This document shows, in pieces, positions 34,505-44,211 of a stretch of 64,000 nt of DNA. This DNA comes from Clostridium bowmanii (GTDB taxonomy: Bacteria; Bacillota; Clostridia; Clostridiales; Clostridiaceae): NCBI RefSeq assembly GCF_018861315.1, contig NZ_JAHLDL010000014.1, positions 56,761 through 120,760 on the forward strand, written 5' to 3'. The translations under genes were made by a program, and so were the position numbers. The notes beneath the pieces are model-generated. The model was not told where the DNA came from and searched no databases. It saw only the letters and a program-made list of their open reading frames with translations. The stretch's first letter is position 1; every line of letters starts with the position of its first letter.

Positions 34505-37500
34505 ATGGAGATTATTAATAATAGGTACAGAGTAGTGAGATGTATAAAACAAAACAGAGTAGTTTCCAGTTATGCAGTTAATGACATAATAAAAAATTAT
34601 GATACTATACAATTAAATATTCTTAATTCAGAATATTTGCAAAAGGGATTAATAGAATTCTATACCAAACAGTTTATGAGCTTAACTAACCTGACCTGTG
34701 AAAATATGATATCAGTGTATGATTTTGATTTAGTTAATCTTTTAGATAATAAAAAATTGAACGATAAAGTGTATTTTTATACAAATGAATACGTGCAAAA
34801 TAACACTAGTATTTTGGATATTGCAGGGCACATGGGAAGTGAAGAATTATTAGATTTATTTATAGAGATTTGCCAGAGTATAAATTATATTCATTTAAAA
34901 GGTTTTATTTATGGAAATATTAATTTATCTAATATTATAGCTTCAAATACAGCTTTTAATAAAAAAATTTCTATTAAATTCAAAGATTTCGCAACAGTTG
35001 AACTTGAAAATCAGGAGTTCTGGAAGAATGAAAATAAGGTGGATTATTTTAAGGCACCAGAAATATTACGTGGGGAAATATGTAGTGTTTTTAGCGATAT
35101 ATATTCTCTGGGAATATTATTATTTGTTATGTATATGAAAAATAGAGATTATAACATCTCTGTTAATGATGAAATTAAATCTTTCGATGATGTAAAACTT
35201 GAAGAAATATTTAATAGTAATGAAGATTTCAATGTGAATTTTAAAAAGATTATTGAAAAAATGACTTATAGTGATGCAGACAAAAGATATAGATGTATTT
35301 CAGAACTAGTAATGGATATAAATACTATTTTTAATAAACAGTATGTACCACATAGAAAAGAAGAAATAGAAAAATTGAATTTCAATTTGAAAATGATAGG
35401 CAGAGATGAAGAAGTTAATAAAATTATGGACATTTACCAATCTATTAAAAATAAAAATAATTATAACTCTACTATTTTAATCCATGGAGAATCAGGTATT
35501 GGTAAAACTCGTTTTCTTGATTCGCTAAAATATCTTTTTTCTTTAAAAAAAGTAAATGTTTATAGCAGCTTTATTTTAGATGCATCTACTAAAGATAGTA
35601 ATAAGGCTTTTATAGATATATTAAAGCAATTTATTTCTGAATGTCCAGGGGAAGTGTTAGAAAGATATGAGTCGGAATTAGTTAAATTTATACCTGAACT
35701 AGGTGGTAAAAAAAACATAGTTCCATCTGAACCATTAAGTGGTGATAAAGAAAAATTTAGACTTATACATTCAGCAACTGGATTTATAGAAGAGTGTATA
35801 AAAAGTAAGCCTATAGTTATAATTATTGATAATTTTCACTTAGCAGATGATTTTACTATAGAACTAATGGAATATCTTATAAGAAAAACATTATCCAATA
35901 AAAATATAATGGCCATATTATCCTATTGTGATGGAGAGTGTTTAGTAAATAAGAAATTTATAGAATTTACAAAAAATATAGCTCATAATAGTGGCGAAAC
36001 AAATGTTTTTTTAAAAGAACTAGGTCAAAAAGAAGTAGGGAAGATGATTCAAAACATTTTATGTATGCCTAAGATACCCTATAAATTTGCAGATAGTATA
36101 TACGAAAAGACAAAGGGAAATCCATTATTTGTGCAAGAAATTATAAAAAGTTTTTTTAATGAAAAGTATATTTATGTAGATAGTGAAGAGGGAAATTGGA
36201 GTAGGGATTATGAATATTCTAAATTCATAGTACCAACAGATATGCATGGTGTATTATTAAACCAAGTTAAAGAAATGGGAGAAATGAATTACAATATTTT
36301 AACAGTAATATCAATATTTAATAGTGCTGTGTCTTTAGAAGTAATTAAGAGCTTTATTAAAAATGATAATAATGATTTAGAGAAAGCTATCGAAGGGCTT
36401 ATTTCCTCAGGAATATTATGTAAAAAAATAGAGGACAGAGGCTTTGTTTTTGATTTTTACAATAAATTTCTTAAAAGCCTTATGTATGAGAAAATCAGGT
36501 CTGATGATAGAAAGGTTATGCATAGGTTAGCCTCAGTAGCAATTGAAAGTCAATATAAAGAGGGTGGAACAGAATATGTTGACGAATTGATTTATCATTT
36601 AGAAAAATCGAATCAAGAGGGAAAAATTATTGATTATTGCATTGAAAATGCTGAAAAAATGAAACTTCTAAAAAACAGAAGTGATGCAATAAAGAATTTA
36701 ACTAAAGCTGAATCTATATTAGACTATTCTTTTGATTCAATTAAAAACATAAAGCTTATTATGGATCTTGCCAATTTACACGAACAAGAAGGACATATTG
36801 ATTTAGCTATAAAATACTATTTATCAATAGGAAAGTATAAGCAGCATGCAGCGCTATATAAATATATAATAGATAGCTTAATTAAAGTAGCAAAAGTATA
36901 TTTAAATAAAAATGATATAGATAGTACTGTATATTATATTGAAGAAATTCAGGTTATGCTTTCCAAAGTAGATTATGTTTCAGGGATGCTCAGATGTGAA
37001 GGAATCCTAGCTGCTGTATATGACATAAAGCAGGATTATAAAAGCGTACAAACTATCTGCAACACTTGTTTAGAGCTTTGCACTGGGGAATATGAAGAAC
37101 TGAAAACTAAATTTTACAACTATAAGGGCTTATATTATTTAAGAAGTGGTAGAGCTGACAAGGCATTGAAGATTTTTGAAGAAAATATAGAAGTATGTAA
37201 TAGATATAATAATATTAGGGGGATAATAAAATCTTTAAATAGAATAGGGGTTATTTATGGGGATTATTATCAAGATGATAATAAAGCCATAAAATATTTT
37301 ATAAAGATGAAGGATATCTGTGAAAAAAATAATATGAGCTCAGAGGTCGTACTTGCTTTGATAAACATAGGTGCTACATATTTTTCAATGGAACAGTATG
37401 AAATATCTTTACAGTATTTTATGGAGACACTAGAAACATGCAAAAAGTATGATGATGAATTCCATGTTTTTTATTGTTATAGTTCAATTTGTAGTGCAAA

Positions 37501-39958
37501 TTTAAAATTGGGTTATTATGACAATGCATATAAATATTATAAACTTTGCCTTAAAGAACTAGATGATTATCCAAATCAAGGAAAAGAAATAGGTGAATTT
37601 TACTTAGGAGCTTCCCAGATTAACTATAAGTTTGGGGATTTGAATAAGGCCCAATTTTATATAAATAAGACATTAGATATATATGGTTATGATGAATGTA
37701 TTTTTAAATGGAATGCACAGGTTTTAAATGAATATATAAAATTTCATTTAGAAGAAAATGATGAAAAACTAATTGAAAATCTCGGAAATATTATAACTAT
37801 AGCAGGTAAAATAGCCTCATTGAGTAGCAGACTTAACATATTCTACGAGGTAGTAATTTATTTATATGAAAATGACAAACAAGAATATGCGCCTGTTTTT
37901 CTTAGTGAAATTAAAAAAATTGATATTGATTTAAAAGATAGTAGAGTTTACGTTAAAAAATTATATGTTGATGGGTTAATTGAAAAGAAGAAGAAGAATA
38001 TTAAATTTTTCAATGAAGCCTTAGAATATTCGAAAAAATACAAAGAATTAGATATATATTGGAGAATATACACTTCAATGGGGGATTACTATTTTGATAA
38101 AAAAGATTATTTGTATGCAGTAATTTACTATTTTGAGGCTTGCGGTATATTAAAGGATATAATTCTTAATCTACCAGTAGAATATAGATTAACTTATGTT
38201 AACCTAAATAATGCATTGAGGCCTTTCAATAAATTTTTAATCATTAATAATTATTATAAGAGTAATAAAGATAGTTCAATGCTAGAATTTGAACCAGTTA
38301 ATGTAAGTGATGAAGGTGGGTTATTGGATTTATTGGAGCAGGTAAATCATAAAGATATTTTAAAAAATAAAAACTTCATAAAGTCTATAAAAAAAATATA
38401 TTCTTCTTCCCTTCAAGAAGATATTCATGACATAAGTGATGTGCTAGAAAATTTACAAGGGGATAATTCGAAAAACTTAGAGCTTATACTGGATTATTTA
38501 TCCTATATAACCCTAGCAACAAGGGGAACTATTATTATAAATGATGATGACAAGGATAAAGAGTATAAAGTTATTGCATCTAGTGATAGAAGATATGAGT
38601 TGCCACAAGACCAAGAAGGATTATCTAAAATTCTAAGTGTGCAGACACCAGTTCTAGTAACGGACTATTCTCTAGAGAGAAATATAAATGGCCATATAAA
38701 TAATATTCATAATAATTTAAAAGCTTTTATTTGTATTCCTATTGTTATGGAAAACACCAATGAAAAAGGGTTTATTAAAAATGAAAGAAGAAAAAACATG
38801 CAGGATGGTAAGCATGTAATTGGATATGTATATATAGAATCGCAAAGGGAATTAAATAATCTTAATAAGGATAGCATGAAAAAATGTATGGAGCTTAGCA
38901 AAGTTATAGGTATAATAATTGAAAAATACAAGTTTAAATTAAGTGCGTCTATTGATAAATTGACAGGAACTCTTACTAGAAAATATTTAGAGGAGGCCCT
39001 ATGCGAACAAATTGAAGTATCCAGCCAAACAAGCAGTGAATTTTCTCTTATTATGTATGATTTAGATCATTTTAAATTAGTAAATGATAAGTTTGGACAT
39101 CGCACAGGAGATTATGTATTAAAAAGGGTTTGTGATGTTGTTATGAGCAATTTAAGAGAAACGGATATTGTAGGTAGATATGGTGGCGAAGAGTTTATTG
39201 TCATTCTTCCAGGGACGGGTATTTGTGATGCCCAGCTTATAGCTGAAAAACTACGTCGCAAAATTGAAGAAGAAAAAATACTAGACAATAGGCGAGATGT
39301 GACAGTAAGCTTGGGGGTTGCCACCTACCCCCTTCATGGTGAGTGGCAAGAGGAATTAGTTGAGCGAGTTGATCAATCCCTATATGTGGCAAAGGAGCAA
39401 GGAAGAAATAGGTATGCTGTTTGGAACAGTGAATATTCCAAAAAGGCTAAAAGAACAGATAAACTTACTGGAATAATATCTGGAAATGCGATTCAAGATC
39501 ATAGAAATGTACTTGCCATGATAGAATTAATTGAGCTTATAAATATAAAGGGCGAAAGAGAAGATAAAATATATAGCTTACTAGGGAGAATTATTGAAAT
39601 CACAGAAGCACAAAAGGGCACTTTGTTTATTATGGACAATGAGGAAATTAAAGATAAATACTCAAGAAAGATTTTCAGAAATGAATGGATGGATATAGAT
39701 GCCTATAATGAAAAAATAATAAAATTTGTAATTAATAGTAAACAGGGAGTATGCAAGATAGATTGGGATACAATAACTGAGTATGATACAGTTACAGGTG
39801 TTCCAAATTGGCAGTCGGTTATAGCTATCCCATTGATTCAAGATGATGTAGTAAAAGCAGTATTATACTTAACAGAATCAACGGTTACAAAAGAGTTTGG
39901 ATTTGAGGACTTTAATTTTGTAAATACTTTGGGAAAGATAATAGTTCAAATACTATAG
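34505..39958 (+). CDS. Giant pseudokinase - AAA ATPase - TPR - GAF - GGDEF - GAF signalling protein
   Basis: About 1817 aa. ATG 34505 is preferred over GTG 34496, which overlaps GAGGAAG. Residues 1-260 have a Ser/Thr kinase fold, but the ATP lysine position is N38, the HRD loop is YGN (N138) and DFG reads DFA (161-163); APE (184-186) is kept, so it is a pseudokinase. Next is an AAA-type ATPase with Walker A GESGIGKTR (about 328) and IVIIIDNFHLAD. From about 620 to 1270 come many TPR-like helical repeats. A GAF-like domain follows (about 1325-1480). A GGDEF domain has the active motif GGEEF (about 1560) with an I-site RETD five residues before it. A last GAF-like domain ends the protein. It likely senses a signal and makes c-di-GMP, with product inhibition. 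Confidence 0.88.
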   Translation: MEIINNRYRVVRCIKQNRVVSSYAVNDIIKNYDTIQLNILNSEYLQKGLIEFYTKQFMSLTNLTCENMISVYDFDLVNLLDNKKLNDKVYFYTNEYVQNNTSILDIAGHMGSEELLDLFIEICQSINYIHLKGFIYGNINLSNIIASNTAFNKKISIKFKDFATVELENQEFWKNENKVDYFKAPEILRGEICSVFSDIYSLGILLFVMYMKNRDYNISVNDEIKSFDDVKLEEIFNSNEDFNVNFKKIIEKMTYSDADKRYRCISELVMDINTIFNKQYVPHRKEEIEKLNFNLKMIGRDEEVNKIMDIYQSIKNKNNYNSTILIHGESGIGKTRFLDSLKYLFSLKKVNVYSSFILDASTKDSNKAFIDILKQFISECPGEVLERYESELVKFIPELGGKKNIVPSEPLSGDKEKFRLIHSATGFIEECIKSKPIVIIIDNFHLADDFTIELMEYLIRKTLSNKNIMAILSYCDGECLVNKKFIEFTKNIAHNSGETNVFLKELGQKEVGKMIQNILCMPKIPYKFADSIYEKTKGNPLFVQEIIKSFFNEKYIYVDSEEGNWSRDYEYSKFIVPTDMHGVLLNQVKEMGEMNYNILTVISIFNSAVSLEVIKSFIKNDNNDLEKAIEGLISSGILCKKIEDRGFVFDFYNKFLKSLMYEKIRSDDRKVMHRLASVAIESQYKEGGTEYVDELIYHLEKSNQEGKIIDYCIENAEKMKLLKNRSDAIKNLTKAESILDYSFDSIKNIKLIMDLANLHEQEGHIDLAIKYYLSIGKYKQHAALYKYIIDSLIKVAKVYLNKNDIDSTVYYIEEIQVMLSKVDYVSGMLRCEGILAAVYDIKQDYKSVQTICNTCLELCTGEYEELKTKFYNYKGLYYLRSGRADKALKIFEENIEVCNRYNNIRGIIKSLNRIGVIYGDYYQDDNKAIKYFIKMKDICEKNNMSSEVVLALINIGATYFSMEQYEISLQYFMETLETCKKYDDEFHVFYCYSSICSANLKLGYYDNAYKYYKLCLKELDDYPNQGKEIGEFYLGASQINYKFGDLNKAQFYINKTLDIYGYDECIFKWNAQVLNEYIKFHLEENDEKLIENLGNIITIAGKIASLSSRLNIFYEVVIYLYENDKQEYAPVFLSEIKKIDIDLKDSRVYVKKLYVDGLIEKKKKNIKFFNEALEYSKKYKELDIYWRIYTSMGDYYFDKKDYLYAVIYYFEACGILKDIILNLPVEYRLTYVNLNNALRPFNKFLIINNYYKSNKDSSMLEFEPVNVSDEGGLLDLLEQVNHKDILKNKNFIKSIKKIYSSSLQEDIHDISDVLENLQGDNSKNLELILDYLSYITLATRGTIIINDDDKDKEYKVIASSDRRYELPQDQEGLSKILSVQTPVLVTDYSLERNINGHINNIHNNLKAFICIPIVMENTNEKGFIKNERRKNMQDGKHVIGYVYIESQRELNNLNKDSMKKCMELSKVIGIIIEKYKFKLSASIDKLTGTLTRKYLEEALCEQIEVSSQTSSEFSLIMYDLDHFKLVNDKFGHRTGDYVLKRVCDVVMSNLRETDIVGRYGGEEFIVILPGTGICDAQLIAEKLRRKIEEEKILDNRRDVTVSLGVATYPLHGEWQEELVERVDQSLYVAKEQGRNRYAVWNSEYSKKAKRTDKLTGIISGNAIQDHRNVLAMIELIELINIKGEREDKIYSLLGRIIEITEAQKGTLFIMDNEEIKDKYSRKIFRNEWMDIDAYNEKIIKFVINSKQGVCKIDWDTITEYDTVTGVPNWQSVIAIPLIQDDVVKAVLYLTESTVTKEFGFEDFNFVNTLGKIIVQIL

Positions 39959-40060
39959 TATAGACAGAATAAAAATGAGGAAATATAGATATACGAAAGT
40001 ATTCATGTTGTTAGTAGTATGGAATAAAGTGGTGTATAATGATTATTAAATGATAGTTGT

Positions 40061-40078
40061 CACCCAGGTGGCAAGTTT
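40061..40078 (+). repeat. Inverted repeat copy 1 (CACCCAGGTGGCAAGTTT)
   Basis: This 18-mer occurs at 17 of 18 positions as its reverse complement at 44175-44192. Both lie in gaps directly in front of genes, about 4.1 kb apart. This copy is in the gap before the M16C peptidase gene. Confidence 0.5.
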
Positions 40079-40187
40079 GGTATCGGTAGGCATCGTTCAT
40101 GTGGCATATGGCAAGTTCAAGTTTTAGGAGATGAAACACATAATAAGTGTTTCATATTTTCAAAGGAAATATAAGGAGGAGAAAAAA

Positions 40188-43118
40188 ATGAAGTTTACCA
40201 TTGGCAATATATATCATGGCTTTAAATTAATCCAGGAGAAAAAAATAGAAGAGTTAAATTCAGTTACAAGAGTATTCGAACATGAAAAAAGTGGAGCTAG
40301 ACTAATGCATTTAGAAAATGATGATGATAACAAAGTGTTTTCTATTGGATTTAGAACCCCACCCAAAAATAGTAATGGACTTCCACATATTCTTGAGCAT
40401 TCAGTACTTTGTGGATCAAGAAAATTTCCAACAAAGGAACCCTTTGTTGAACTCATAAAGGGTTCTTTAAATACATTTTTAAATGCTATGACTTTTTCTG
40501 ACAAAACAATATATCCTCTAGCTAGTAAAAATGAGAAAGATTTTTTTAACCTTATGGATGTATATTTAGATGCAGTTTTTTATCCTAATATTTATTCTAA
40601 ACGGGAAATATTAATGCAAGAGGGCTGGCATTATGAATTAGAAAAAAAGGAAGATAAACTAACTTATAAAGGTGTAGTTTATAATGAAATGAAGGGTGCT
40701 TTTTCGTCTCCTGAGGGGTGCCTTATGCGTAAGGTTCAAGAATCCCTATTTCCAGAAACCTCTTATGGTGTAGAATCCGGTGGAGATCCAGAGTTTATAC
40801 CAGATTTGACTCATGAGGAGTTTTTAGAGTTTCATAAAAAATATTATCATCCTTCAAATAGTTATATATTCCTATATGGAGATGGAGATATTGATAAAGA
40901 GCTACAATTTATTAGTGAAAAATATTTAAATGATTTTGATAAAATTTACGTAGATTCAGCTATTGACCTTCAAAAACCGTTTAGCAGTATGAAAGAACTC
41001 AAAATAGAATATCCTATTTCATCAGATGATGATGAGAAAGACAAAAGCTTCTTGAGTATGAACTTTGTATGCGGGGATAATATTAGTAAGCCAGAACATC
41101 ATTTGGCTTTTGAAATTTTAGAATATTTATTGCTAGAAAGTGCAGCAGCACCTTTGAAAAGAGCGCTTGTAGAAGCAGACCTTGGAAAAGATGTATTTGG
41201 AAGCTTTGATAATAGCATCTTGCAACCAATGTTTAGTATAGTAGTAAAAAACTCTAATGAAAGCCAAAAAGAAAAATTCAAGGAAGTTGTGTTTACAACA
41301 CTAAAGAATTTAGTTAAAGAAGGCTTAGATAAAAAGCTAATAGAAGCATGTATAAATATTACGGAATTTAAGTTAAGGGAAGCTGATTTAGGAGGTTTTC
41401 CAAAAGGATTATTCTATTATATAACTAGTATGGACAGTTGGCTTTATGATAAAGATCCAACTATGCATTTAGAATATGAAAATTATTTAAGCAAAATAAA
41501 AGCTGCATTAACAACTAATTATTTTGAAAAACTTATAGAGGAGTACCTAATAAATAATGCACATAGTTCATTTGTTATTTTGAATGGTAAAAAGGGCCTA
41601 GCAGAGCAAAAGACAAGGGCAGTAGAAGAAAAGCTAGCTAAGTATAAGGCGAGTCTTTCAGAAAAACAAATAGATGAAATAATAAAAGGGACGAAAGCTC
41701 TTAAAGAGAGACAAATGACACCAGATACTGTGGAAGTACTTGAAACCATACCACTACTTGAACTTTCAGATATTGAAGTTCCGGTAGAACACTTACCTTT
41801 AAAGGAAATGGATGAGAAGGGAGTAAAGGTATTATCTCATAATATATTTACTAATAAAATAGCCTATATAAATGTGTTATTTGATGCTAAAAAAGTGGAT
41901 ATTAAGTTATTACCTTATGTAACCTTGCTATCAACTCTTTTAGGAAGAGTAAGTACTCAGAATACTAATTATTCCGATTTATCTAATGAAATTAATATCC
42001 ATACAGGTGGAATTCATTTTACAACGGAGATATATGGAGATAATAAGAATTTTGAAAAATACAGTCCAAAGCTCGTAGTAAAAACTAAAGCATTAGTTCC
42101 AAAACTTCCTAAACTATTTGATCTTATGGCAGAGATAATTAATACCACTGTATTTGATGATAAGAAGCGTTTGAAGGAACTAGTACAGCAACTAAAATCA
42201 AGGCAAGAAATGAAAATCCTTGATAGAGGGCATATGGCAGCAGCTGGAAGACTCACTTCCTACTTTTCTCCAGCTTCAGCTTATATAGAAAAAACTTCAG
42301 GAATATCTTTTTATGAATTTATAAGTGAAATCGAAAGAGACTTTGATAATAGAGCCGAAGAAATCATTGAAAACTTAAAAAAGGTATCAAAGCTTATATT
42401 TAACAAGAACAATCTTATGATAAGTGTTACAGGAGAAGATGATGTATATACTGCTTTCGCTGTGGAATTACCTAAGATTATAAGCATATTGGGAGAAGAA
42501 AAATTGCCAGATGCAGAGTATAATTTTGATCTTAATAAAAACAATGAAGGATTATTATCTTCATCAGATGTTCAGTATGTAGCTAAAGGCTATAACTTCA
42601 TTAAGCAGGGTTATTCTTATTCAGGTAAGATGTTAGTGCTTAAAACTATAGCAAGTTTAGACTATTTATGGAATAGAGTACGTGTGCAAGGTGGAGCCTA
42701 TGGTGGTTTTGCAAACTTAGCTAGGAGTGGTAACATAGTCTTTGTATCTTATAGAGATCCTAATGTGAAAGAGACATTAGCGGCTTATGATGGAATATGT
42801 GACTATATAGGAAGTTTTGAAGCTTCAGAAAGGGAAATGACCAAATATATTATAGGAACAATAAGTGAGCTTGATTCACCTTTATCACCTTCTATGAAGG
42901 GTGAGCGGGCTACAGCATATTATATAAGAGGTATTACTGAGTCACAAAGACAAATGGAAAGAGATGAGGTATTAAGCACAAAGGCAGAGGATATTAAGTC
43001 TTTTAAATCACTATTAGATGACATTATAAAAGAAAATTGTTTTTGCGTACTGGGAAATGAGACAAAACTTAAAGAGAGTAAAGACATATTCACCAGTTTA
43101 GTAAATGTATTTAAATAA
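40188..43118 (+). CDS. M16C (PreP/insulinase-type) metallopeptidase
   Basis: 976 aa. ATG 40188 is chosen because AAGGAGGAG precedes it; the frame is open 57 bases further upstream. The inverted zinc motif is in LPHILEHSVLCGSRKFP (HxxEH), with the third ligand Glu downstream in the GVVYNEMKG region. LNAMTFSDKTIYPLAS is also typical. The C-terminal half has the second inactive M16 fold, with RVRVQGGAYGGFANL and YRDPNVKETL. These clamshell proteases degrade unfolded peptides in the cytosol; the mitochondrial PreP relative clears targeting peptides. Length is that of the M16C family. It has its own terminator. Confidence 0.93.
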   Translation: MKFTIGNIYHGFKLIQEKKIEELNSVTRVFEHEKSGARLMHLENDDDNKVFSIGFRTPPKNSNGLPHILEHSVLCGSRKFPTKEPFVELIKGSLNTFLNAMTFSDKTIYPLASKNEKDFFNLMDVYLDAVFYPNIYSKREILMQEGWHYELEKKEDKLTYKGVVYNEMKGAFSSPEGCLMRKVQESLFPETSYGVESGGDPEFIPDLTHEEFLEFHKKYYHPSNSYIFLYGDGDIDKELQFISEKYLNDFDKIYVDSAIDLQKPFSSMKELKIEYPISSDDDEKDKSFLSMNFVCGDNISKPEHHLAFEILEYLLLESAAAPLKRALVEADLGKDVFGSFDNSILQPMFSIVVKNSNESQKEKFKEVVFTTLKNLVKEGLDKKLIEACINITEFKLREADLGGFPKGLFYYITSMDSWLYDKDPTMHLEYENYLSKIKAALTTNYFEKLIEEYLINNAHSSFVILNGKKGLAEQKTRAVEEKLAKYKASLSEKQIDEIIKGTKALKERQMTPDTVEVLETIPLLELSDIEVPVEHLPLKEMDEKGVKVLSHNIFTNKIAYINVLFDAKKVDIKLLPYVTLLSTLLGRVSTQNTNYSDLSNEINIHTGGIHFTTEIYGDNKNFEKYSPKLVVKTKALVPKLPKLFDLMAEIINTTVFDDKKRLKELVQQLKSRQEMKILDRGHMAAAGRLTSYFSPASAYIEKTSGISFYEFISEIERDFDNRAEEIIENLKKVSKLIFNKNNLMISVTGEDDVYTAFAVELPKIISILGEEKLPDAEYNFDLNKNNEGLLSSSDVQYVAKGYNFIKQGYSYSGKMLVLKTIASLDYLWNRVRVQGGAYGGFANLARSGNIVFVSYRDPNVKETLAAYDGICDYIGSFEASEREMTKYIIGTISELDSPLSPSMKGERATAYYIRGITESQRQMERDEVLSTKAEDIKSFKSLLDDIIKENCFCVLGNETKLKESKDIFTSLVNVFK

Positions 43119-43120
43119 TA

Positions 43121-43146
43121 AAAAGGTGCCCTGGGGCGCCTTTTTT
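43121..43146 (+). terminator. Terminator of the M16C peptidase gene
   Basis: AAAAGGTGCC (43121-43130), loop CTGG, GGCGCCTTTT (43135-43144), then T. It contains one G-T pair. Confidence 0.85.
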
Positions 43147-43195
43147 GCAATGTGTCACCAACTGGAGTAATAGTTTAATGTAAAGGAGGATGTGT

Positions 43196-44143
43196 ATGGC
43201 TATTAAGGCGCTTTTCACATACAACTATGGTAGGGAGAAAATTAAAGATATAGAATCTTTTGGCTATGATATAAAAGTAGTCAAAGAGGAAGATTTAATT
43301 TACAGTGATGAACTTTCCAATGTAGAAGTTTTAATTTGTTATGATCCATTTAAAACCTTAGACATAGAAAAAATGAAAAACCTAAAATGGGTTCAATTAT
43401 CTAGCATAGGAATTGATCAACTGCCGGTGGAGTATGTTAAAGATACTTCTATCATAATTAGTAACAATAAAGGTGGCTACAGTATACCTATGGGGGAATG
43501 GATTGTATTAAAAACCCTAGAGCTTTTTAAAAATAGTAAGAAGCTATACGAAAATCAAACTAATAGAAAATGGAAAATAGATACAAGCATTATGGAGTTA
43601 TACGGTAAAACTATAGGGTTTATAGGAACAGGTAGTATAGCAATGGAAGCAGCTAAAAGATTCCAAGGATTTGGTGTAAATCTAGTGGGTGTAAATACAA
43701 ATGGTAGAGATATTCAATATTTCAATAAATGTTATGCTATGCGCGAGCTTGACGAAATGCTTAAATTATGTGATGTAGTTGTGGGTACTATACCCTATAC
43801 AAAAACTACCCATCATTTAATTAATGAAGATAGATTTATTGAAATGAAACCAGGGTCTTTTTTCATAAATGTAGCTAGAGGTAGTATTGTGGATGAAGTT
43901 TCTCTAATTAAAAACTTGAAAAGTGGTAAACTAGCAGGGGCTGCTTTAGATGTGTTTGAACAAGAGCCTTTAAAAGAGCATAACCCATTATGGGATCTAA
44001 ATAATGTTATACTAACTTCTCATAGTTCATGGATCTCAGAGATGAGAAATGAGAGAAGGTTTGATCTTATCTATAGTAATATGAAAAAATATGTACAAGG
44101 TGAAGAGTTAATAAATGTAGTAAATTTAAAAAAAGGGTACTAA
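43196..44143 (+). CDS. D-isomer specific 2-hydroxyacid dehydrogenase family protein
   Basis: 315 aa. AAAGGAGG touches an ATG at 43190, so ATG 43196 (MAIKALFTYNYG) is the better start. The NAD-binding Rossmann motif is KTIGFIGTGSIAMEAAKRF. Catalytic elements: Arg in INVARGSIVDE, Glu in DVFEQEPL and His in TSHSSWIS, with PLWDLNNVILTSH as in the family. The substrate (phosphoglycerate, lactate, other 2-keto acids) cannot be told, though the absence of an ACT domain speaks against SerA. It sits between the M16C peptidase gene and cinA. Confidence 0.9.
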   Translation: MAIKALFTYNYGREKIKDIESFGYDIKVVKEEDLIYSDELSNVEVLICYDPFKTLDIEKMKNLKWVQLSSIGIDQLPVEYVKDTSIIISNNKGGYSIPMGEWIVLKTLELFKNSKKLYENQTNRKWKIDTSIMELYGKTIGFIGTGSIAMEAAKRFQGFGVNLVGVNTNGRDIQYFNKCYAMRELDEMLKLCDVVVGTIPYTKTTHHLINEDRFIEMKPGSFFINVARGSIVDEVSLIKNLKSGKLAGAALDVFEQEPLKEHNPLWDLNNVILTSHSSWISEMRNERRFDLIYSNMKKYVQGEELINVVNLKKGY

Positions 44144-44174
44144 AATATTACGTGGGACTAGTGGCATTTATTTG

Positions 44175-44192
44175 AAACTTGCCACGTGGGTG
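44175..44192 (-). repeat. Inverted repeat copy 2 (before cinA)
   Basis: Reverse complement of 40061-40078 with one mismatch (CACCCACGTGGCAAGTTT on the minus strand). It lies between the dehydrogenase gene and the cinA ribosome binding site. Confidence 0.5.
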
Positions 44193-44211
44193 GAACCAGA
44201 AGGAGGAAGTT

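Noticed and set aside
44186..44200. GTGGGTGGAACC resembles the T-box antiterminator core.
   Set aside because: Only 68 bases separate the upstream stop from cinA, there is no specifier stem or terminator, and cinA is not a T-box target. The bases belong to the inverted repeat at 44175.
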